From: Siphonodentalium dalli
Taxonomy: Eukaryota; Mollusca; Scaphopoda; Gadilida; Siphonodentaliidae
DNA: 64,000 nucleotides
NCBI GenBank assembly: GCA_032622095.1
Contig: CP136062.1
Span: forward strand, 50,855,349 to 50,919,348
Reading direction: 5' to 3'
The position numbers and the translations under genes are program-made. Below, in pieces: positions 42,701-54,700 of the stretch. The notes beneath the pieces were generated by a model, which did not search any database, had not been told where the DNA came from, and saw nothing but the letters and a program-made list of their open reading frames with translations. Each line of letters opens with the position of its first letter. Within the stretch, counting starts at the first letter, position 1.

Positions 42701-45700
42701 GATGTCAGCCTCCCCATCAGTCTAAACCTGTGATGTTGTCGATCATATTCGATTGTTACACCGGCGTGACAACAAAACAGTTGACACAGAAGAGACGCGG
42801 AGATGTCGGGAAACGTGTCCACATCGAAAGTAAAAACCAACGCATGCCCAAAGGAAAGGATTGGCAGAACTTCCTCCGATCCAACGACAATAAGATCGAT
42901 CTAATTCGTTTCCTTTGCAAGTTTCTCAGAGATCTTGATGTACGCATACCACTTCTCGTGACCGAGGAAAACGACACATGGCTTGTTTCGGAAGAAGGCA
43001 CCAAGAAGCTCGAAACATGCAACCACCACGAGGCCGACACCAGATTGGTTATGTGCGCGTCGAAAGCCGAAACGGGTGTTGTGGTGAGAGCTGCTGATAC
43101 CGACGTGTTCATTCTATTAGTGTCCGCATATTCTCGCTTGAAGTTGGATCGTTCTTGGATGATGAAGGTTGATAATACCAGGTATGCAGATGTCGCCACG
43201 GTGTCCAAATTCTTTGGTGACGACGTATGCTGTGTGTTACCTGCATATCATAGTATCACAGGATGTGACACCGTCTCCTTCCCGTTCGGTGTTGGTAAGG
43301 TGAAGCCATTTAAAAAAATGATTAAACAAGAAAAGATGTCTCTGCTAAAGGATCTAGGATCTTTGGAAACTACCCATTCGTTGGCTGGCGCACAGGAATT
43401 CCTGCAAACGGTGATGTACGCTGGAAAACGGGATGAGACGTATGCAGCGACCAGGGCTAGAATGTACGACAAGCAGAAGGTAAAGGCCAGCGCAGGATTA
43501 ATCCCAGATATCAGCAGTTCCATTGAGCACATCAAACGCAGCAACATCCAGTGTATTGTATGGGATCAATGTCTAAAACAGAATATTATATATCCATCGT
43601 TAGCTGGCCGGGGATGGGATGAAAGTGATACAGAGATTTCTCCAGTTTGGTTCCTTGGCCCTCAACTACCACCAGGTCTGAACACTAAGAAGAACACTAA
43701 GAAGAACAAGGACGCCACCTGCATAGAAAAACCCGAAATGAGATCCCCTCCCACTAAGAAGAAGAAAATGACCATTCCGGAATCTGATTCAGATACAGAC
43801 AGTTCTGATGCGGAGGATGCCAATGTTGATATGTATTCATCAGACAGTTGTGATAGTTGTTTGTCAGATTGGTCTGATGAGGGGTGAACATATATGTTGT
43901 TTTGTGAAATTTTTTATATGATTGAATATAGGGCCTAACTGCCATAAGTAGCCTACCATACCGGCACTACATATTTGGACACGCTAATCATAATAATATT
44001 CAAAAATATATTGCACTTATATAGTGGTTATCCCCTTATAAGCGCTTCACAGCAATGAATGTACATATATAGACAACACATAATAATAATAATTAATTTA
44101 ATAACAGCAAATTTAGAGTGAAATAGTCGGCATATATGTTACATGGTGAGTTGGTGCTGTATAGTCGAATCAATTGACGTGGTTAGAGATATCATGTTGA
44201 CATGTCGGCCATTTTGGAAAATGGCGGCCATTTTGGATTTTGTGACTGAAGAAAATGAAGGATTAACATTATAAACATGTAAAATAACACTTCTGGGATA
44301 CATTTGAATCATTATAATTTATGTTACATGGTGATTTGGTGCCGTATAGTCGAATAAATTGACGTAATTAGTGATATCATGTTGAAATGTCGACCATTTT
44401 GGAAAATGGCGGCCATTTTGGATTTTGTGACTGAAGAAAATGAAGGATTAACATTATAAACATGTAAAATAACACTTCTGGGATACATTTGAATCATTAT
44501 AATTCATGTTACATGGTGATTTGGTGCTGTATAGTCGAATAAATTGACGTAATTGTTGATATCATGCTAAAATGTCGACCATTTTGGAAAATGGCGGCCA
44601 TTTTGGATTTTATGACTAAAGAAAATGAAGCATTAACTTCTGGGATACATTTGAATCATTATAATTCATGTTACGTGGTGATTTGGTGCTGTATAGTCAA
44701 ATAAATTGACATAATTAGTGATATTGTGTTGAAATGTCGGCCATTTTGGAAAATGGCGGCCATTTTGGATTTTGGGACTTTTTCAGGGTGGCCCCCTTTT
44801 TCATTTTAAAGATATTGGCCATAGGTATAATATTCACTATTCAGAAGTTTGACTGGAAATTTTTTTAGTTTACATCTGGATATGACCAGTCTATAACATG
44901 GTGTGATATTGAAGGCTTGGAATTTATGTTTAACCCTTTACCCAACAGAACGGCCCTGTGCCAATGCATTCTCTTATATATGCGAGTCGACCATAGGTCG
45001 CCTCGCATATATAAGAGAATGCATTGGCTTAACACATATTAAAAATGATAAAATTGTCAAAGAATGTAGAAAAATATTATAAAAATTGTTTTAAAATGTA
45101 AGAAAAAATTATAAAATTGTTAAAGAATGTAAGAAAAAATGGTAAAAAGTGTTAAAAAAAGATTTGTTTTAGGCCAATGCATTCTCTTGTATATGCGAGG
45201 CGACCTATGGTCGACTCGCATATATAAGAGAATGCATTGGCACAGGGCATAACTGTAACCATCACAATGTGGTCAATGAGCCGGTTCCAATGATATCCAT
45301 ATTTGTATGGTTTTATTGAGACAGACCCAAGATAATTTAGGCTGTTGCAGCTTTATTTGGCCGGTTTTGGCCGGTTTGTTGGGTAAAGGGTTAACAGAGC
45401 CAAGATTGGAAAGTTGTCTGTAATTTGAGGATTATCATTACATTTTAATAAAATTAAACGAGAGCATCGCTAAGGCATGGCAAAATATGCCTTTGGTTAT
45501 TCTAACAAAGAGCCATAACTGTGGTGAAAATTGGCGGACGGAACCTAAATTTGAACTTGACCAGACTTGACCTGTATTTTGGGCTAGGAAACTCATACAA
45601 ATTTTCATTCCATTCAGTTCAGACTAAAGTTATCAGCCGGAACGAAAAAAAACGAAAAAAATCAAACGAATGGATCGACGGACAACCGCATTGACAGACG

Positions 45701-48700
45701 GACCAATAACATAACACATCCCGTAGAAATCAAAGCACATATAAACAAACCTAGATCGTAGAACAGGAACTTGTTAGAATAGCACTTAGCACCATGGCTG
45801 ATGGATGTGTCGTTGTGAGTGTTGCCACCATAAACCATCATTAAACGCCCCATTAACACCGCCGAATGCAAGTACTGTGGAAGTGGACTCTTCTTAAGAA
45901 TAGTCCTGTAATCACAATCAATTAACATAGCTGAACCTAAATAACATTAATTACTGAATTGAAAACAAAGAATACAGCTATATTTAGCAAAATCTTTAAC
46001 ATTTGCAAAAGAATTAATATTTTTCATTCCAAAGTGAATTAAGAAACTGTTGAATGTACTACTACTGGAATAAAAAATTAATTTAATTTTTTTGGGGATT
46101 TTCATAACGATTCAACTACAGTTATATTTAAAGGGTCTAAAAGGCCTTTAAAGAGGATTCATGCAAATTAACATAAAATAAGAACACAGATTATCTATTT
46201 CTCTATGATCTTCTTAGGGGTGATGTTTTTACAAACTTTAAAGGGGAACTGTACCTAAATTAAATCATTTATAAAACATCTTCTAATATTTTCAACAGTA
46301 AATATGAAACAAATAAATTAATCTGAGATACTTATTTTTCTATTTATCAGCCTTCCTAGTTTTACAACCTGTTAAATCGTGTACTGCTACAACATAATAT
46401 TGAATAAATAAAGCTTGCTCTTACCATGTGTGGGATAATATGTTGAATGAGTAAAGGTTGCTTGAAAGACTATATGATGATTGCCCTGTTGGATAATATC
46501 CGCCGTATACATAGAAAACATTGCTGAGCGCCTCAAATACCGAGCTATGTCCATAACTACCATTAACAAGGGCACCTGTCGTAGCAGCTAGCCTCCAGCG
46601 CTTCGATACTGCAAAAATAAAGGCAAATTATTAAATGTGTAAAATAATACCATATCAGATGACTGTACACATTTGCCTGAGTACTTGATTTAGCCGACTT
46701 AAAAATAGCACAGTGGCGTCGCAGTTTTCATTTTATTACCCGAAATATTGATTAAATTGTACAAAATCTAGCGCAAAAATATATTCGCAAAAATATATTT
46801 AATGTAACATATATATGTTATTTATTACATTCAATAAGAAGGGAAAATTTTGTGTTATAATGAAATATTTATGTTGTAAATTATGACGGAAAAAAAGAAG
46901 TAAAATGCCGGGCGCTCAAGGGCATTCTGACGACGAGGCGCTCTGGGGCTTTCTTGATGCTAGGCGTCAGGGCGCTCTGAGGTGTTACGAATGCTAAAGG
47001 GATAAATAGAGAAATCTACATTATGATGATCGAACATACCAAAATTATATTCCTGAATAGGGTTGATATATCCATATTTAGGACTGTGGCCAAATATGAT
47101 ATACATTGTGTCGTTGACTGTATGTGCTGTATGTCCAGCGACACCGATGGGTGGGAGAGGGAAACCCGATCCTCCTGCGGACAGAGGAACCTCCCATTCT
47201 TTACTAGTCCGATTTAAGCACCAAAATTCTTTTGTTGTTTTCCTGCCAATGACTCCTCCAAACATGTATAAGTTATCCTGCAAAGAAAAAGGAAAAAAGA
47301 TGTGGTCTGATTTGATTAACCCTTTCAGTGCCAGGTCAGATTTTTGTATCAACCCATATACCCTGTGACTGTATGTGCTGTATGTCCGGCGACACCGATG
47401 GGTGGGAGAGGGAGACCATAGGTCGCCTCGCATATATAAGAGAATGCATTGGCCTAACAATTTTTCATCATTTGTTATTATTTTTTACACTTTTAATAAT
47501 TTTTTCTTATATTCTTTAAGACTTATTTTGTAGGTTTAGTGCCAGGGGATTCTTACGTTTTTCATGGGCATCAAAATTATTACTAAGAATACTTTTTTAA
47601 GGTTTTAACCAGTTTGTTTTTAAATTTTAAGGGCCGATTTTACAGACCTCATCGGCCCCTGGCACTGAAAGGGTTAAGCCCCACAACTTCCCTGGTTTTG
47701 GGAGTTAAAATAACTATTTTGAGTAAAGGAAGACACCATTCAAAGCTCAGAGCTATTAGATTTTGATTTTGTATGGCATTGATGTGAATATCTATTGGTA
47801 ATAAATACACTAAAGCAGCTATTGGAGAGATACGTTGTTGTCGTAACTGGATGGTATGGGGACCCTCAAATCAGACATGATATCTTTAAACATATTGATT
47901 TGCCTCAATAGATATATGTTTAGAGCAAGCCTGAGTTTAGTGTGCCTGTCATTTGCAGAATGAGGTCCCCAGAGGGTGAATTTAGTGACGCTATCCTGCA
48001 TAGCAGGCTACCATCACTAAATTCACTCTCTGGGGACCTCATTCTGCTTAAGCCTCATCTTCTCTGGAAAGTTTCTTTATTATCAAATTTCTATAGAAAC
48101 TTCTTCACATAGATACTATTTCATTTTTAGTTTAGTTTCTCTATATATCCCCAAATTGCAGACGACACATTGCATAATCGAGGTTCCCCTTTGGGTGTAC
48201 ATCATAAAATTCACCATTTGGGAACTTCAAACTGAGTCTATGTCTCCCATAGCAGATGAGGCCATGCAGAATGAGGCCCCCAGAGGGTGAATTTGGTGAT
48301 GCTAGACTGCTATGCAGGATAGCGACAATAAATTCACCTTCAGGGGACCTCAATCTGCAAATGGCAGGCACACTAAACTCAGGCTTGTTGATAAGTTATA
48401 TTTTGAAAATTTACAACATATATTTGACAATAGAGCTTCTGTTCTGTTCAATCTGGCCCATATGTTAGTATAACCCTTTACCCAACAGAAGGGCCCTGTG
48501 CCAATGCATTCTCTTATATATGCGAGTCGACCATAGGTCGCCTCGCATATATAAGAGAATGCATTGGTTTAACACATTAAAAATTATAAAATTGTTAAAG
48601 AATGTAAGAAAAAATGGTAAAAAGTGTTAAAAAAAAGATTTTTTTAGGCCAATGCATTCTCTTATATATGCGAGGTGACCTATGGTCGACTCGCATATAT

Positions 48701-51700
48701 ATAAGAGAATGCATTGGCACAGGGCATAACTGTAACCATCACAATGTGGTCAATGAGCCGGTTCCAATGATATCCATATTTGTATGGTTCTATTGAGACA
48801 GACCGAAGATATTTTAGGCTGTTGAAGCTTTATTTGGCCGGTTTTGGCCGGTTTGTTGGGTAAAGGGTTAATATCAAACACACTGTGTCAAACTGAAATA
48901 TGAATGTCTTTATCATTTCAACTCAAAGAAATCAAATGCTATCAAAAACTATTTGATTACTTTTAGAAAAGTATTTCAAATACATCAACTGGCAAAAGAA
49001 TTTCTATTGTATTTGCAATTATCAAATTCAAAAGTATCTTTATTTTAATCAATTACTTTAGGCATGTAATCCCTGTAATGATAAGAGCATGAATGATTTA
49101 GCTACAAACTTTATATACTCTGAGCATATCTCGCTTTCGATGAATCTAAAGCAAGATATAACACATACCATAAATGTCACTAAAGAATTAGAATATCTTG
49201 ATTTTGATAGATCTATAGCCAGATTCAACACGTACCATATATAACACTAAAGAATGTAACAGATCTATAACAAGATATAACATATAGCTTATTATCACTG
49301 AAGAATTAGAATATCTTGATTTCGATAGATCTATAGCCAGATTTAACACGTACCATATATAACACTAAAGAATGTAACAGATCTATAACAAGATATAACA
49401 TATAGCTTATTATCACTGAAGAATTAGAATATCTTGATTTCGATAGATCTATAGCGAGATATAAAATATACCATATTATCACTAAATAATGAGAATAATA
49501 TCTCGATTTCAATAGATCTATAGCAAGATATAAAATATCCCATATTTATCACTGAAGAATTAGAATATCTTGATTTCGATAGATCTATAGCAAGATATAA
49601 CATATAGCTTATTATCACTGAAGAATTAGAATATCTTGATTTCGATAGATCTATAGCCAGATATAAATATATAGAGGATATCCACACTTTTTCAGTGGAT
49701 ATGGGTTATATCTCATGAGTGATGACAAAACATTGAATTTCCACGAGTGGCCTTAGCCACGAGTGGAAATTCAAATGTTTTGTCATCATGAATGAGATTT
49801 AACCCATATCCACTGAAAAAGAGTGGATATTCTGTTTATTATATACTTTAGTTACTTGCCTATGGCCCCCAATGAATGTCAATACATCAGAAATTTCAAG
49901 CTGACACATTACGCCCAAAAAATAGTTCCATATTTAAAACACTCAAAAAGTATAGATTTTGTATTTATTATATACTTTCGTTACTTGCCGATGGCCCCCA
50001 ATGAATGTCAGTACATGATGTGTGCAGGAAATCATTCACTATGAAGTATAACCTGACTACACACATGAGGATCCATACGGCGCAATAATACCAGTGAGAT
50101 ATCGATATCTCACTAGTGGGATATCACTTATATCTCACTGCTAAAACCTTATAATTCATGGGCAAGTATATAATAAACCATATTATCACTAAATAATGAG
50201 AATAATATCTTGATTTCAATGGACGTATAACAAGAAACAGTACATACCTTATACATTACAACAGAATGACCATATCTCGATTTTGGTTGTAATGTTGAAG
50301 CAGGAACAAATTCATTCCAAATGGAGCTTGACAAATTAAATCTGTAAGAAAACAACATATACTTTGTATCAACCAATTAAGTTTCCGAAATGAATAATAT
50401 AAACTCATTTAACAGAGGCTATTGTCGGAAATCAATGTTACATAAAAATGTTAATAAATTTAATGACAACTTTACCACAGACCCTCTGGGGAAAAATACC
50501 AAATATACTTAATACTAGATGAAACAGACTCCCTTCAAGAGCCTTTATTCAGATCACAAAAGCCTGTGGCCCCTTTGTGAATTAGGCAAGTCCCTTTGTG
50601 CAATTTGTGCACATTTTATCTTAGACAGAGTCTTTATTCAGTGGTGGCCCCTTTGTACACATTTTGATTGTTTAACCCTTTCAGTGCCAAGTCCGTTTTT
50701 TGTATCAACCCATATATCCTGTGCCAATGCATTCTCTTATATATGCGAGTCGACCATAGGTCGCCTCGCATATATAAGAGAATGCATTGGCCTAACAATT
50801 TTTCATCATTTGTTATTATTTTTTACAATTTTTTACCATTTTAATATTTTTTTCTTATATTCTTTAACAGACTTATTTTGTAGGTTTAGTGCCAGGGAAT
50901 CTTAGGTTTTTGATGGGCATCAAACTTATTACTATGAATACTTGGTGATAGTTTTGAGTTATAACATTCCCCTAAGGTTTTATCAAGTTTGTTTTTAAAT
51001 TCGCCATAGTATGCTTAAGCATACCCAAAAAAATTCAACCCAAAAAACAAACAAAATTAGGGCCGATGAGATCGGCCCCTGGCACTGAAAGGGTTAAGCA
51101 TTTTGATATTTAAAAAACAAATTTAAAATTTAATTTTTTAGATTGAATTCCTTGCTCAATTTCAATCTCTACCAGAGTGCACCAGTCATACTTCCTTTCT
51201 GACTCTGTCACCAGATGGGTACTAGTGTGCCGTTTCTATATTTAGCGTGGGGTTTTCCAAACAAAATGACGAAAACTGATCGCCCCAAAGTCAAATTTCC
51301 TATGTGCTTTGAGAACAATTCCCGCACTAAAAACTTAATGACAGAATGGAGGATCAGCAGAATGAGGTTCCCAGAGGGTGAATTTTATGATGCTAGCCCG
51401 CTATGCGGGGTAGCATCACTAAATTCACCCTCTGGGGACCTCATTCTGCAAATGACAGACACACTATTTCAAGGCTTGATCTCTCACAATGTGTCTTATT
51501 TGACCATAAAGTCCCATATTTTTTTACATACCCCGCTGGACAAAACAAGTGTCCACTTAACCGCGGTGCGGTTTGCGTTGCCACTGCGGCCGAACTGCAA
51601 CAACACCGCGGCTCCACCGGCTGATTGCAGTTCGGCCGCGGTGTACTTGCCGTTCAGCCGCGGTGTACTTGCCGTTCGGCCGCGTTGTAGTTGCCGTTCA

Positions 51701-54700
51701 GCCGCGGTGTACTTGCCGTTCGGCCGCGGTGTACTTGCCGTTCGACCGCGGTGTACTTGCCGTTCTTGGAATGATGTTGAAAAACACAAAGAGGGCACCA
51801 TAAATGAGGCTTGATTGAGGCCATTGTCTAAATACCGTCCGTCAGACGATCTATTATATGTTTGAGGGTTAATCTGTCTGGTGACAAGGTGTGATAATCT
51901 TTTAAGTAGTCAACGTACGTCCCACCAGTAAACTGTCATAAAATCAAGGTGTCATAATCTATCCTGATTAGAAAAGGCTCCCGCTGATAATTATTAGGCG
52001 ACACGGAAGTGTGATGTTGCCGACAACAGACTTCATCTAGATTTGGCAGCACGTGTCTTTTTGAGAAATAAGCATTGGAATGTCGTGCACACGTGGCAGC
52101 CTCATCATGAGAGAATTGAATCACTATGCTGTCATTTAAGACTGATTATAAAATAAGGATTGTCGCATCCTACTTTGAACTGTTTGTTTGCCCATGTTGA
52201 AATATTTGTTATTGTGATGTTGTTTTCTCTTGTTAATTTTTTTTTTTTTTTACATTAATTAAAACTATTATTTGGTTTGAATTATATACTGACAACATCC
52301 ACCCATGTGGACCTCCTTTTGGAATTCACTGCCGTCCATTGAATGTATAAAAATCTGTGCCAGAATGAACAATAAAGAGCGTTTGTGCGTGATCAGGTAT
52401 TTTTCTCCCGCGAAGATTTTATGAACCTAAATATTCAAATCCTTTCAATACCGTGGTTACTTTAAAGACAAAACTGCGACAGCATGCCAATTGAACTTTG
52501 ATAAAACTTGAAAGGGAATATCGAGGTGAAAGTGACATGTCATACTCATGTTAACTCAAACAGTTACGATGTAGCAAACAATATCATTGCTACATTCCTC
52601 GCGCCCAGTTTCTGAATAATGCTGACGTAATCGCGTGCACCTGGCATTTGAGATGTACAGATGTGCGCAAAATTAACGGCGGTTATCAACCTCCCAATCG
52701 AGGGTTTCACTCAATTTTTTGTGGCAATATACGTAAACAATACTTTATAATGGATATATAACAAAATAAAAATTTAATGAGGCATGCATGGTTTATACAT
52801 CCATTGAATAAAAGCGACCACGTGGTTCGTTTTTGTGAATTTGCAATAGATCGGATATGGGAGGGAGATCATGGGATCATTAGAATTGTGCTAAATTAAT
52901 CGGCTTTCTGGGAAACACGGCACCAGAGCGCATCGCTTCAACAAAACGGGAATATCTGAGAATGTACTGCCGTTGCGAAAACAAAAGAATCGTGGTTCTC
53001 CATATTTTTTATTGGCGTATACGGCGTCGCTGTGTATTCCAATGTTTATTTATTTATGAAACTCTATTACAGTAAGCATGTTTGTTGAGATACTATACTT
53101 GTCAATATATGTCATATCTGTCTGGTTTTTAAAATCCAGATTCCTACATAAATTATACCAGTAATAAACGCATGCATGACGTATTGACCGCGTGGTTGTT
53201 TGTGCACACGAGGTTTTCCCCGAATTATCTGCATTTTCTGATCAGGGCTAGTGGTTTTCAAAACTTGTCAACATGAAATTTTTTATTTGAATATGATGAC
53301 TAAATTCTTATATTTAGGAATGTTGGTAGAGAATACAATAAATGGTGTATTTTCAATAGCTTGTTAATGCATAATAAAACGGAAAACATTAAATGAATTG
53401 AAAAGCTTACCGCCCACCCCTAATTTCGGGGTGTCCGTTCGGGGAAACGTGTGCATTATTCCTTTTGACCTTATACACGTGTCCCATCACAATTCTAATT
53501 TGTTTTTCAACACACATTGTTTGTGTAATCTTTATTCAGTCCATCCTCTGGTGGCAAATACCGTGGACTTATAGATCGAGCAAAGTGTAAAATGTCGCGT
53601 ATTTTCAGTTTCTGGCAATTAATTTTTACTTGGCAATGGATTTGCCACATATATGGATCGATAATATAACACTTTTATTTAATATGCTCATTTGATCATA
53701 TTTTTTTTCCAAAAAGAATAGCAACATGGGAATCATTTTATTTACCAAATCTCGGTTATGGTGTCAAAGCATACCACATTAGAACAAAATATCGGTAAGC
53801 TCCTCCCACAGACAACCAATTAAAGCAGAGAATAAAATCTCACAAACTAATCCTGGATGATTGACAGGTGTATCTAGCATGCACAGGATCGACGCATGAA
53901 GTTTTTTTTTATATTTGACAACAAAGTTCCATTAAAATCTACTGGTACGTTAGATCGTTGAAACAGTTGGGTTAAATATAAATGTGATTTGCATAATGAC
54001 CTTAAAGCCGATATTATGTACGGATTTAAATTTCCTGTAATTAAAAATACTAACCTTCGTATATTTCTACTAATAAAACATGTTTTAAACTCGAGAAAAA
54101 AAGACGATACAAACCAGGAATCTAACCCCGGTGTACTTGCCGTTCGGCCGCGGTGTACTTGCCGTTCGGCCGCGGTGTACTTGCCGTTCGGCCGCGGTGT
54201 ACTTGCCGTTCGACCGCGGTGTACTTGCCGTTCGGCCCGCGGTGCTCAGCCGCGGTTCCACAAAGTGGCAAAGTGGCAAGTACACCGCGGGTGGCATTGG
54301 ACACTTGTTTTGTCCAGCAGGGTATAATTCGATAGAATCAAAGAAAACAAAAACTTGCAACATCTGCCAGAAATTTTGGGGGGGAAAACATACCCAATCA
54401 TAATTGTGTCAAAAATTACCCAAAAAAACATTAAAAAACATTATACTCAGACTCGAGCACCAGAGGATACATACTGTAGAACAAAATCGCCATTTAAATG
54501 CTGGAAGGTGTGGCCACCTATGACCCACATGACATCATCAATGATAACGGACTTATGACCTGCTCGTCCCGGTAGGGAGCCGTTAGTCGGTATCTCAGCC
54601 CAATCAGGCAGTCCTGTGTGTAAGCTGCAGTCGACACCTGTAGATGATAAGGAATTCATTGAAATTTGGTGCAATATTAGATTTTCAATGAATGGCAACA

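Larger units (their letters stand above)
37321..44893 (+). mobile_element. Academ-like DNA transposon, about 7.6 kb, apparently intact
   Basis: The ends are imperfect inverted repeats of about 115 bp, starting TAGTCTGGTCATA on the left and TAGACTGGTCATA on the reversed right end. They share the internal blocks CTAAAAAAATTTCCAGTCAA and GGGGGCCACC. TAA occurs just outside both ends (37318-37320 and 44894-44896), a likely 3-bp target duplication; TA alone is also possible. Weaker end-to-end similarity (TTCAAT) continues about 25 bp outward, so the boundary is approximate. One two-exon gene fills the centre. The XPG-type nuclease domain and short target duplication are features I associate with Academ. 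The element is antisense to attractin inside its intron. Confidence 0.85.

Noticed and set aside
42634-43887. A separate 417-codon gene downstream of the 1,137-codon frame
   Set aside because: Good splice sites at 42114 and 42610 join the two in frame and restore the IIDGMAIVN nuclease motif, so they are exons of one gene.
46960-47460. 166-codon minus-strand frame
   Set aside because: It is exon e4 extended through its acceptor into intron and MITE sequence; the splice sites show the real limits.
51215-51814. 199-codon plus-strand frame
   Set aside because: It crosses a family F hairpin and the GC-rich CGGCCGCGGTGTACTTG minisatellite; low-complexity repeats keep it open by chance.
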